Shown: one piece after another, positions 57,236-64,000 of the stretch
Layout: every line of letters begins with the position of its first letter
Position numbering within the stretch: position 1 is the stretch's first letter
DNA from: an uncultured Oscillospiraceae bacterium
Lineage (GTDB): Bacteria > Bacillota > Clostridia > Oscillospirales > Oscillospiraceae
Assembly: GCA_944387065.1 (NCBI GenBank)
Contig: CALXDM010000004.1
Span: 1-64,000, forward strand
Length of the DNA: 64,000 bases
Direction: 5' to 3'
Program-made: the position numbers and the translations under genes
The notes under the pieces: generated by a model
What the model was told of the DNA's origin: nothing
Seen by the model: only the letters and a program-made list of their open reading frames with translations
Databases searched by the model: none

Positions 57236-57272
57236 TTTGTGTTGCACAAAGGGTTACAATTCATTTTAACAT
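57236..57272 (+). promoter_or_regulatory. MerR-type promoter with dyad operator
   Basis: TTGCAC (57242-57247) and TAACAT (57267-57272) are 19 bp apart, the overlong spacing that MerR proteins correct. TTTGTG-TTG-CACAAA (57236-57250) is a perfect dyad over the -35. Confidence 0.6.
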
Positions 57273-57326
57273 AGGGCATGGCGGAACGCAATCGCTGCTG
57301 CAATGCTGTTTAGGAGGAATGACCCC

Positions 57327-58178
57327 ATGATAGAGCTCAAGCAAGTCACAAAGCAGTACGGGCAAGCGACCGTACTGAAAAACATAACGCTATCAATAGA
57401 TGAACCAGGTATTTATTGCCTGCTTGGCAGGAATGGCGCAGGCAAAACAACGCTTCTCAAATCCATTGCGGGGCGCCAGAATATCACCAACGGCACGATT
57501 CAAGTTGGCGGCAAGACAATCACCACGTCCACCTTGGATCCAGGCGTTAGCTATGTCGAAAACTTTGCAAAGCATTTTAACCTTCCGGTGCGGAAGCTGC
57601 TGCGGATCGCGTCCAAAGTAAACCCCAACTATGATGATGAGTTTGCGTGGGAGATGATGGAGCGTTTTGAGCTGGACGGAAAAAAGAAGTTTAACCATCT
57701 CTCTCTGGGCATGAAAACGATGGTCTCCACCATTATCTGTTTGGCGAGCCATAAAGAGGTCATTCTTTTAGACGAACCAGTCCTTGGCTTTGACGCAATG
57801 ATGCGCGTGGAGTTTTACGATATGCTGACAGAGAGCTTTCAGAAATACCCGCGGATTATAATCGTATCCACCCACATCATCGAAGAGATCGCAAAGACAA
57901 TTCAAAGGCTGATCATACTGGATAGGGGGAGCGTCCGCTTCTTTGATACCCTGCAATCGGTTGAAACAAAGGCGTTTTGTATCAGCGGGCTGCAAAAAGA
58001 CGTGGAGGCTGCGACCCGGGGGCTCAATCTCATCGGCCAAGATGCGGTTGGGGGCCTTGTGACAAGTTATATCTTCGACACCCCGCCAAAGCAGGCCGCC
58101 TCATTGGAAATCCACCCGCTGTCTTTGCAGGACTTCTTTATCCAGCTGGTGGGACATAAGGGGGGCGTAAAGAGATGA
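57327..58178 (+). CDS. ABC transporter ATP-binding protein (YtrB-like)
   Basis: ATPase of an ABC exporter, 283 residues. Walker A LLGRNGAGKTTLLK near residue 40; the signature is the unusual LSLGMKTMVS (normally LSGGQ); Walker B EVILLDEPVLGFDAMMR; switch His in VSTHIIEEI. LSLGM variants are typical of the YtrB group controlled by small regulators and linked to cell-envelope antibiotics. AGGAGG upstream; 4-bp overlap with the permease. Medium-GC codons differ from the core genome, suggesting transfer. Confidence 0.88.
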   Translation: MIELKQVTKQYGQATVLKNITLSIDEPGIYCLLGRNGAGKTTLLKSIAGRQNITNGTIQVGGKTITTSTLDPGVSYVENFAKHFNLPVRKLLRIASKVNPNYDDEFAWEMMERFELDGKKKFNHLSLGMKTMVSTIICLASHKEVILLDEPVLGFDAMMRVEFYDMLTESFQKYPRIIIVSTHIIEEIAKTIQRLIILDRGSVRFFDTLQSVETKAFCISGLQKDVEAATRGLNLIGQDAVGGLVTSYIFDTPPKQAASLEIHPLSLQDFFIQLVGHKGGVKR

Positions 58179-58822
58179 CGGCCATTGTTGCGATTGTAAA
58201 GCGATTGCTTGCGAGCAATCAAATCAGTTTCCTCTTGACGGCGCTTGTGGTGCTTTGCGCCACATCCTCCGGCGATGTGGTTTTAAGCAATGGAAATTAT
58301 ACTTGGCTGCTGGCCGTCTTGACCCCGTTCTTTTTTGTGTTTTATGACTTCTCAAAGCTCATCCATCTGGGGGCGGGCAAAAGGGATTACTATCTTGGCT
58401 GCCTGATTAGCTACGGACTCCTGGCGTTTTGCATTTCCCTTGTCAACACGGTAATCCATGGGTTGATTGATCCCCTATATTCAGCGCGGACAGTCATCAA
58501 TATGATGGATGTGTGTCAATGGACGGGAAACGGGATGGCTGTTGCCGGATTACAGCAGATGTTCTTTTTACTGCTTGTTATGGTTTTTCTCCATGTGCTG
58601 TTATCCATGCAGACACGTTGGTATGGGTGGCTGACGGACGCATTATGCGTCGCAATGATTTGCGTTTTCACGCCCATTGCGCCGCTGCGGGCGATCTTGG
58701 CTGACTTTTTCCAGGTGATCATGCTGAACGGCAATGCCGTCCTGCACATTTGTATTTGCCTGCTCCTAAGCGCCGCGTTCTCCCTGGGGGGGCTTGTGGT
58801 CTTAAAAAGAAAAACCTTATAG
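58175..58822 (+). CDS. ABC transporter membrane protein
   Basis: 215-residue protein with about six hydrophobic segments (for example FLLTALVVLCATSS and MFFLLLVMVFLHVLL), no periplasmic binding domain. Overlaps the ATPase gene (ATGA), so it is its permease. No family more specific than ABC-2-like could be recognised. Confidence 0.75.
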   Translation: MTAIVAIVKRLLASNQISFLLTALVVLCATSSGDVVLSNGNYTWLLAVLTPFFFVFYDFSKLIHLGAGKRDYYLGCLISYGLLAFCISLVNTVIHGLIDPLYSARTVINMMDVCQWTGNGMAVAGLQQMFFLLLVMVFLHVLLSMQTRWYGWLTDALCVAMICVFTPIAPLRAILADFFQVIMLNGNAVLHICICLLLSAAFSLGGLVVLKRKTL

Positions 58823-58837
58823 ACAAGAGGGATAGCC

Positions 58838-59287
58838 GTGATTCGGATAAAAGCAGTTGACGCACAAAATATATTGGACGTGTGCGAATTGACAACCACT
58901 CAAGATGGCGTTGGCGTGGCCATGGAGGGCCGTTTCTGCCGCAATGCAGTTTCCATAGCGGAAGCAAACTATCATCCAGAAATGCACCCCAATGCGATCT
59001 ATCACAACAATGTACTGATTGGATTTTTTATGTATCAGCGCGCAGAAAACCAAGCCGATACAGCAACTATCCTCCGCTTTATGGTGGATGACAGATTCCA
59101 GCAGAAAGGGCTTGAGGGAAAGGCCTTAGAGCATGTCTTGCGCGGGCTAAAAATACAAGGCGTTAGAAAAGTGTCCATTGTCATCGAGCACGCAAATGAA
59201 ACTGTGGAAGATCTATGTCGTTCCTTCGGCTTTCGCTGCACCGGGGAGACGGATAAAGCTGGCCGCTGCTATGAGTTGGCGTTGTAA
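58838..59287 (+). CDS. GNAT-family N-acetyltransferase
   Basis: 149-residue acetyltransferase; IRIKAVDAQNILDVCEL start, ILRFMVDDRFQQKGLEGKAL (the acetyl-CoA loop region, with Gln-x2-Gly-x-Glu in place of the usual Q/RxxGxG/A), and VEDLCRSFGFRCTGE near the end, as in diamine (SpeG/BltD-like) acetyltransferases. GTG start at 58838, 15 bp after the permease. In a MerR-exporter setting it recalls bmr/blt-type units, in which a polyamine acetylase accompanies a transporter. Confidence 0.78.
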   Translation: MIRIKAVDAQNILDVCELTTTQDGVGVAMEGRFCRNAVSIAEANYHPEMHPNAIYHNNVLIGFFMYQRAENQADTATILRFMVDDRFQQKGLEGKALEHVLRGLKIQGVRKVSIVIEHANETVEDLCRSFGFRCTGETDKAGRCYELAL

Positions 59288-59320
59288 ATCCAAGCTGTGA
59301 ACTATGATGGAGGGATTCAA

Positions 59321-59983
59321 ATGAAGAAAATCATTTTGCTTGTATGGTGCTTTGCGTTGGGCGGTTTTGCTTTGGCGGGCTGCTCGGGCAGCGGAGAACC
59401 ATTTGCAGAAAAAAGCTATACGCCGGATACACAGATCCGTGCAATCAGCCTTGATGTCCGGGACAGAGAAATTGAAGTGTCGTTGTCCGAGGACGGGCAA
59501 GTCCACATTCAATATTCTGAAAACAGCAAGGAGTATTACGATATTTCCATTTCAGACGACAATGTGTTGACGATGACAAGCGCAAGCGATAAAGCGTGGA
59601 CGGATTATATTGGTGGGCAACCCTCCGCCGAAGAGCGGAAGATATCGTTGCAGATCCCGGACGCGGGGTTGGGGGACCTGACATTATCCACCACAAACGA
59701 GGATATCAGGCTTTCTGCGTTGGCTGTAACCGGAAGCATAAATATTTCTTCCAATGGGGGGAACATTGACTTTGGGAGCTTAGATGTAGGAAACGCCCTA
59801 TTCCTAACGGTGAAAAACGGGGACATTGTGGGGTCGGTTATGGGAAGTTATGATGAGTTTGCCATTCAATCAGAAGTCAAAAAGGGCGAGAGTAATTTGC
59901 CGGACCATAAAGATGGCGGAGAAAAAGCACTCAATGTGTCCAGCAACAATGGCGATGTCAACATCGAATTTGTAAACGGATGA
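59321..59983 (+). CDS. Lipoprotein with DUF4097-like beta-helical repeats
   Basis: Exported lipid-anchored protein, about 220 residues, after GGAGGG. Signal KKIILLVWCFALGGFALAGC. The mature part has repeating short beta-strand units (AISLDVRDREIEVSL, LTLSTTNEDIRLSAL, INISSNGGNIDFGSL, LFLTVKNGDIVGSV, LNVSSNNGDVNIEF) with the G-D/N-I turn typical of DUF4097 proteins. Last gene of the MerR cassette; may sense or bind envelope-active compounds (inference). Confidence 0.83.
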   Translation: MKKIILLVWCFALGGFALAGCSGSGEPFAEKSYTPDTQIRAISLDVRDREIEVSLSEDGQVHIQYSENSKEYYDISISDDNVLTMTSASDKAWTDYIGGQPSAEERKISLQIPDAGLGDLTLSTTNEDIRLSALAVTGSINISSNGGNIDFGSLDVGNALFLTVKNGDIVGSVMGSYDEFAIQSEVKKGESNLPDHKDGGEKALNVSSNNGDVNIEFVNG

Positions 59984-60113
59984 TTCCGATGCTGAAAAGC
60001 GTTGTTTTGCGGTTGGAGGGTGCCAAGCCGCGCGCTGAAGGGCGCGGCGGGCGATGCCATGCCCTTCGGAAACGGGGAAGCGCAGTCCGACTCCCTTGTG
60101 AGTCATAGAGAAA

Positions 60114-60151
60114 ACGGGCGGGAAGCCGTCAGACTTCCCGCCCGTTTTTTC
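60114..60151. terminator. Bidirectional terminator
   Basis: Twelve-base arms (ACGGGCGGGAAG and complement), 8-base loop, TTTTTT on the plus side and TTTTC on the minus side. Ends both the lipoprotein transcript and secG. The 130 bases before it (59984-60113) show GCGCGGC hairpins but no gene. Confidence 0.88.
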
Positions 60152-60165
60152 GGTTTGGGGAGAGC

Positions 60166-60405
60166 TCAGTTGACCAGACAGATCACCATGGTGAGACCCA
60201 GGAACAGCACGGCCACCCACTTGGTCATCTTGGCCATGCGCGCGTCGGCCGACCGGGCCTTGTTCTTGGACAGGAAGGTGTCCGCCCCGCCGGAGATGGC
60301 GCCGGACAGGCCGGCACTCTTGCCGGACTGAAGCATCACGATGGCGACCAGCACCAGGGCGATGACGAAGTAGACAATGGATAAAACGAGCTGAGTAGTG
60401 GTCAT
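60166..60405 (-). CDS. secG: Preprotein translocase subunit SecG
   Basis: 79-residue membrane subunit of the SecYEG channel. Two transmembrane helices (residues 5-25 and 58-78) separated by the conserved loop MLQSGKSAGLSGAISGGADT. ATG 60405 is preceded by AAAGGAA; the frame upstream is not protein-like. Own promoter and terminator. Confidence 0.93.
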   Translation of the reverse strand: MTTTQLVLSIVYFVIALVLVAIVMLQSGKSAGLSGAISGGADTFLSKNKARSADARMAKMTKWVAVLFLGLTMVICLVN

Positions 60406-60481
60406 GGGACTGCATTCCTTTCGGCGGTAGAATCGTCTGCGGGGCGGGGTCTTGGGGGATCCGCCCCATGTCGTGCCAATC

Positions 60482-60510
60482 ATTCTACCATGTCCTATCC
60501 CAAAAGGCAA
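60482..60510 (-). promoter_or_regulatory. Promoter for secG
   Basis: Minus-strand TTGCCT and TAGAAT, 17-bp spacing, about 75 bases before secG. Confidence 0.55.
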
Positions 60511-60544
60511 GGGATTTTTCGAAAAATTCTGCCCTGGGCGGGCT

Positions 60545-61696
60545 TCAGGCTGCCCCGGTCATCCGGTCGGCCACGGTGCGGGCGAAGAGGCGGGCGGCGG
60601 TGATGGCCTCCTGCAGGGTGTTGCCGTGGGTGCCCACCTCCAGCAGGATCTCCCCGGTGGACTGGTGCTGGTTGAACCGGGAGGTGCGCAGCACCAGGGG
60701 TCGGGCCAGGGTGGACCACTTCTCGGCCAGGTCCTTTTGGATGCTGGCGGCCAGGGACAGATTGACCCGCCAGTTGGGGTGCTCCTGCCCCATGGCGTCG
60801 CTGCCCATCACCATCATCACCTGGGCGCAGTTGTCCACGGTGCCGGCCACGGTCTTGTAGATGGTGCCGTCGCTGGCGGCCAGGGCGTCCCGGTGGACGT
60901 CCAGCACCAGCTGGAGGGAGGGGTATTGCTCCAGCCAATGGGCCACCCCCTGGGAGGAGCGAATGTAGGCTTCGTTGTAGCTGGGGTAGTCGTACAAGGT
61001 GGTGTCGTGAATGACCTGGATGCCGGCCTGCTCAAAGATCTGGACCATCTCCGCCCCCACCCGGACCATGTTCTGCTCGGTGTTCAAGGTGCGGTAGCTG
61101 TCGCTCTCCTCGTACACGTCGGAGCCGGACATGGTGTAGGCCTCGGTGGCATGAGAGTGGAAGATGAGCACCTGGGGGCCGTCTCCCCCGGCGGTGAGGG
61201 TGGGGGCGTCGGCCAGCAGCTGGTCGATGTCCAGGGCATAGTCGGTGTGGTTGTAGATGGACACTGCCCCCGACGTGACATAGCTGGCGGAGGTGCCTGC
61301 CACCAGGGTGCGGGGGATGATGCCGTCTGGCTGGGCGGTGGTCTCCGGCAGGGGGTCGGCCTCCTGGGAGGGCTGGACGGAGGGGGCGGGCTGGGGGGAG
61401 GGATCCTGCTGCGGCGCGGGGGTGTCTCCGCCCTGGGGGAGCAGGCCGCCCAGCAGGGAGGACTGGGCCAGCACCAGGCGGTCCCAGCTGGACAGGTGGG
61501 CGCCGTCCTGGGGCGGGGCGCCCAGCTCGGCCGACAGTAGGGCGGTGGCCAACTGGGTGCTGGCAGCCAGCTTGGACAGGGCGGCGGTGGGGTCGCCGGT
61601 GAGCCAGACCAGCCACAGGGCGGCGCAGGCCACAAACAGGGCCGCAGCCTGGCGCAGCCATTGGGCAAAGGGCTTCCTTGTCCGTTTCTTTCGCAT
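60545..61696 (-). CDS. spoIIP: Stage II sporulation protein P
   Basis: Peptidoglycan amidase/endopeptidase acting in engulfment during sporulation. 383 residues: basic N-terminus and one transmembrane helix (about 14-32), a Pro/Gln-rich linker (residues 90-120), then the SpoIIP domain with LIFHSHATEAY near 178, VHDTTLYDYPSYNEAY-like core (VIHDTTLYDYPSYNEAY) and LVLDVHRDAL near 262, ending with LLEVGTHGNTLQEAITAA. Its presence shows a sporulating lineage. A sigma-E-type promoter was not checked in detail. Confidence 0.93.
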   Translation of the reverse strand: MRKKRTRKPFAQWLRQAAALFVACAALWLVWLTGDPTAALSKLAASTQLATALLSAELGAPPQDGAHLSSWDRLVLAQSSLLGGLLPQGGDTPAPQQDPSPQPAPSVQPSQEADPLPETTAQPDGIIPRTLVAGTSASYVTSGAVSIYNHTDYALDIDQLLADAPTLTAGGDGPQVLIFHSHATEAYTMSGSDVYEESDSYRTLNTEQNMVRVGAEMVQIFEQAGIQVIHDTTLYDYPSYNEAYIRSSQGVAHWLEQYPSLQLVLDVHRDALAASDGTIYKTVAGTVDNCAQVMMVMGSDAMGQEHPNWRVNLSLAASIQKDLAEKWSTLARPLVLRTSRFNQHQSTGEILLEVGTHGNTLQEAITAARLFARTVADRMTGAA

Positions 61697-61838
61697 GGGA
61701 TGTCACCTCACCCCAGCCTATGCGGGCATAGGGGGCGGTAGAACCGGGGCTGGCCAGCGCCGCTGCCGGGCGGGAGCTTTGGCGTGAAGAGGAACAGAAA
61801 GCGGGTTGGAAGAGGTGGTCTTTTTGTGGCATCTGTCA

Positions 61839-61868
61839 TTGACACTGGGGCAGGATAACCCATATAAT
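61839..61868 (+). promoter_or_regulatory. Promoter for serC-serA
   Basis: Exact TTGACA and TATAAT with 18-bp spacing. Two ATTCAATT boxes 13 bp apart lie just downstream in the leader (near 61872-61892). Confidence 0.75.
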
Positions 61869-61953
61869 AAATTCAATTCATGCATTCAATTTATTAATAA
61901 TAGCGTGGAGAAAGAACCGCAATGATGGAAATCTTAGAAAGGAGAACTTACGC

Positions 61954-63039
61954 ATGGGAAAAGAACGCGTCTACAACTTTTCAGCAGGCCCCTCCGTGCT
62001 GCCGCTGGAAGTGCTCACCCGCGCCGGCGAGGAGATCGCAAACTACCAGGGGTCGGGTATGTCCGTGATGGAGATGAGCCACCGATCTAAGGTTTTCGAC
62101 AAGATCTTTCAGGACACCCAGGCCAATTTCCGCCGCCTGTTCCACGTGCCGGAGCAGTACAGCATCCTGTTTCTCCAGGGCGGAGCGTCCACCCAGTTTT
62201 CCATGGTGCCCCTGAACCTGATCGGCAGGACGGGGAAGGCCGATTATGCCGTGACCGGCAGCTTTTCCAACATCGCCTATCAGGAGGCGGGCAAGTACGG
62301 CCAGATCAACCTGGCCGCCTCCAGCCAGGACCGGGGGCACACCTATATCCCAACCCAGGATCAGCTGAAGCTGGACCCCCAGGCCAGCTACTTCCACTAC
62401 TGCGCCAACAACACCATCTACGGCACCGAGTGGCAGTATGTGCCCGATACCGGGGAGGTGCCCCTGGTGTGCGATATGTCCTCCAATTTCCTCAGCCGGG
62501 TGGTGGATGTGTCCAAGTACGGCGTGATCTACGGCGGGGCTCAGAAGAACCTGGCCCCTGCGGGGCTGACCATCGTGGTCATCCGCAAGGATCTGGCCGG
62601 GCAGGAGCTGCCCAACACGCCGCTGATGCTCAGCTACAAGACCATGATCGACAAGGACTCCATGTACAACACCCCGCCCTGCTGGTGCATCTATATGCTG
62701 GGGCTGGTGCTGGAATGGCTGGACAGCAAGGGTGGCGTGGAAGGCATGGAGAAGGTCAAGCACGCCAAGGCCCAGCTGCTCTATGACACGCTGGACAACT
62801 CCCGGCTGTTCACCTGCCCTGCCCAACCGGGCAGCCGCTCGGACATGAACGTGGTGTTCCGCACCGCCGACCCGGAGCTGGACGCCAAATTTGTGGCCGA
62901 GGCCACCCAGGCTGGCTTTGTCAACCTGAAAGGGCACCGCTCTGTGGGCGGGATGCGGGCTTCGATTTACAACGCCATGCCCACCGAGGGCGTGGAGAAG
63001 CTGGCGGACTTCATCCGGGCTTTCGACAGGGCCAACTAA
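61954..63039 (+). CDS. serC: Phosphoserine aminotransferase
   Basis: PLP enzyme making O-phospho-L-serine from 3-phosphohydroxypyruvate and glutamate. 361 residues: YNFSAGPSVLPLEVL start, FLQGGASTQFSMVP near residue 70, the PLP-binding Lys at about 198 in YGGAQKNLAPAGLT, and GHRSVGGMRASIYNAMP near the end. AAAGGAG upstream. Followed after 62 bp by serA. Confidence 0.96.
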   Translation: MGKERVYNFSAGPSVLPLEVLTRAGEEIANYQGSGMSVMEMSHRSKVFDKIFQDTQANFRRLFHVPEQYSILFLQGGASTQFSMVPLNLIGRTGKADYAVTGSFSNIAYQEAGKYGQINLAASSQDRGHTYIPTQDQLKLDPQASYFHYCANNTIYGTEWQYVPDTGEVPLVCDMSSNFLSRVVDVSKYGVIYGGAQKNLAPAGLTIVVIRKDLAGQELPNTPLMLSYKTMIDKDSMYNTPPCWCIYMLGLVLEWLDSKGGVEGMEKVKHAKAQLLYDTLDNSRLFTCPAQPGSRSDMNVVFRTADPELDAKFVAEATQAGFVNLKGHRSVGGMRASIYNAMPTEGVEKLADFIRAFDRAN

Positions 63040-63101
63040 AGCCCGCGGGCCGAGGGGATCGGCCTGTCCATTACCATGATGGATCAAAGGAGGGATTGGA
63101 T

Positions 63102-64000
63102 ATGTTTCAGATCAAGACCATGAATCAGATCTCGGCCAAGGGGCTGGAGCGGCTGCCCGGGGAACGCTACACCGTGGGGGACGATGTGGCCAACGAGGAC
63201 GCCATCCTGGTCCGGTCAGCCAAGCTCCATGACTACGTGTTCCCCCCCAACCTCTGGGCCATCGCCCGGGCGGGGGCGGGGACCAACAATATCCCGGTGG
63301 AGCGCTGTTCGGAGGCGGGCATCATCGTGTTCAACACCCCTGGCGCCAACGCCAACGCGGTGAAGGAGCTGGTGATCTGCGCCCTGCTGGCCGCGTCCCG
63401 GGACATCCTGGGGGGCAGTGCCTGGGTGCGGGAGCAGGCTCAGGCCGGCGCCGATGTGGCCGCCGTGGTGGAGAAGGGGAAGTCCGCCTTCGTGGGTCCT
63501 GAGCTGTACCGCAAGACCCTGGGAGTGATCGGCCTGGGGGCCATCGGCGCGCTGGTGGCCAACATCGCCCTGTCCCTGGGCATGGAGGTGTATGGATACG
63601 ACCCCTTCCTGTCGGTGGACGCGGCCCTGCGCCTGGACCGTCACATCCGTGTGGTCAAGGATGTGACGGAGCTCTACCGGGTGGCCGACTACCTCACCAT
63701 CCATATGCCCTATACCGACCAGACCCGGCACACCATCAACGCCGACACCCTGGCCGCCATGAAGGACGGGGTGCGGGTGGTGAACCTGGCTCGGGGTGAG
63801 CTGGTGGACGATCAGGCCATGCTGGCGGCGCTGGAGTCGGGCAAGGTGGCCCGCTATGTCACCGACTTCCCCAACAACACGGTGACTCTGGCCAAAGGGG
63901 TGGTGGCCTTCCCTCACTTGGGCGCGTCCACGCCGGAGAGCGAGGACAACTGCGCGGTCATGGCCGCCGAGGAGCTGCGGGACTTCCTGGAGAACGGCAA
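63102..64000 (+). CDS. serA: Phosphoglycerate dehydrogenase, partial at window edge
   Basis: First step of serine synthesis (3-phosphoglycerate to 3-phosphohydroxypyruvate). About 300 residues are visible: RAGAGTNNIPVERC, Rossmann motif GVIGLGAIGALVAN near residue 142, catalytic Arg in NLARGELVDD, and catalytic His in FPHLGASTPES. The usual catalytic Glu segment (DVFxxEP) reads TDFPNNT, as in a Firmicute sub-branch. The remaining C-terminus, likely an ACT domain, is outside the window. AGGAGG before ATG 63102. Confidence 0.92.
   Translation, partial: MFQIKTMNQISAKGLERLPGERYTVGDDVANEDAILVRSAKLHDYVFPPNLWAIARAGAGTNNIPVERCSEAGIIVFNTPGANANAVKELVICALLAASRDILGGSAWVREQAQAGADVAAVVEKGKSAFVGPELYRKTLGVIGLGAIGALVANIALSLGMEVYGYDPFLSVDAALRLDRHIRVVKDVTELYRVADYLTIHMPYTDQTRHTINADTLAAMKDGVRVVNLARGELVDDQAMLAALESGKVARYVTDFPNNTVTLAKGVVAFPHLGASTPESEDNCAVMAAEELRDFLENG

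Noticed and set aside
1..64000. CRISPR array, rRNA operon or complete prophage
   Set aside because: No regularly spaced repeats, rRNA sequence or phage structural gene cluster was seen on either strand.

Overview
The window is chromosomal DNA from a GC-rich, anaerobic, spore-forming Firmicute, most like the gut Oscillospiraceae (Flavonifractor / Intestinimonas / Pseudoflavonifractor type). The basis is the mix of genes: a one-chain pyruvate:ferredoxin oxidoreductase, rubrerythrin, SpoIIP, RNase J, a short archaeal-type prolyl-tRNA synthetase and an S-layer-homology protein, all with GC-rich codon use. The species assignment is inference. No CRISPR array, rRNA operon or replication origin was seen. 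One tRNA (Gly, GCC) is present.

Layout. 1-2.2 kb: a lipid kinase (cut by the window edge) divergent from an AzlCD amino-acid exporter pair. 2.2-6.1 kb: pyruvate:ferredoxin oxidoreductase. 6.13-10.8 kb: an AT-rich foreign island holding a broken serine recombinase, a strong promoter in front of a two-codon ORF, an ornithine-cyclodeaminase/SbnB-like dehydrogenase, a two-gene ABC exporter, and a PIG-L deacetylase cut off and fused in frame to a resident ribbon-helix-helix protein. 10.95-18 kb: comFC, RNase J behind an attenuator-like leader, and sbcDC; the 3' end of the RNase J gene is duplicated. 18-21.7 kb: proS, a lipoprotein and remnants of a conjugative element, with three copies of a REP-like repeat. 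21.7-25.5 kb: a membrane-lipid group (phosphopantetheinyl transferase, MGDG-synthase-like glycosyltransferase, MprF-type flippase domain protein, PAP2 phosphatase). 25.5-29.9 kb: a UPF0210 / ACT / HD-phosphatase operon, mtaB and an orphan tail-fibre-like gene. 30-32.6 kb: a large secreted SLH protein with an elaborate promoter.

32.8-42.4 kb (minus strand) reads as a single run: recJ, bifunctional rel, an ATP-grasp ligase, an aspartate racemase and two different MurE-type ligases. The last four suggest a peptidoglycan peptide-modification module, possibly D-Asp branching. It is divergent from an SOS-box-controlled lexA followed by proBA and rubrerythrin. 46-52.5 kb (minus): a divergent type IIA topoisomerase pair (parE, parC), a YitT membrane protein and a transglutaminase-fold lipoprotein. 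52.6-54.7 kb: tRNA-Gly followed by decayed mobile DNA (a TraX-family pseudogene) and a lipoprotein. 54.7-60 kb: comM/yifB and a lower-GC, probably acquired MerR-ABC-GNAT-lipoprotein cassette. 60-64 kb: secG, spoIIP, and the serine biosynthesis pair serC-serA (serA runs off the end).

Starts were re-chosen from Shine-Dalgarno spacing and gene overlaps. Family assignments come from reading motifs by eye, and no database search was possible. Promoters are -35/-10 matches with 17-19 bp spacing and are predictions.
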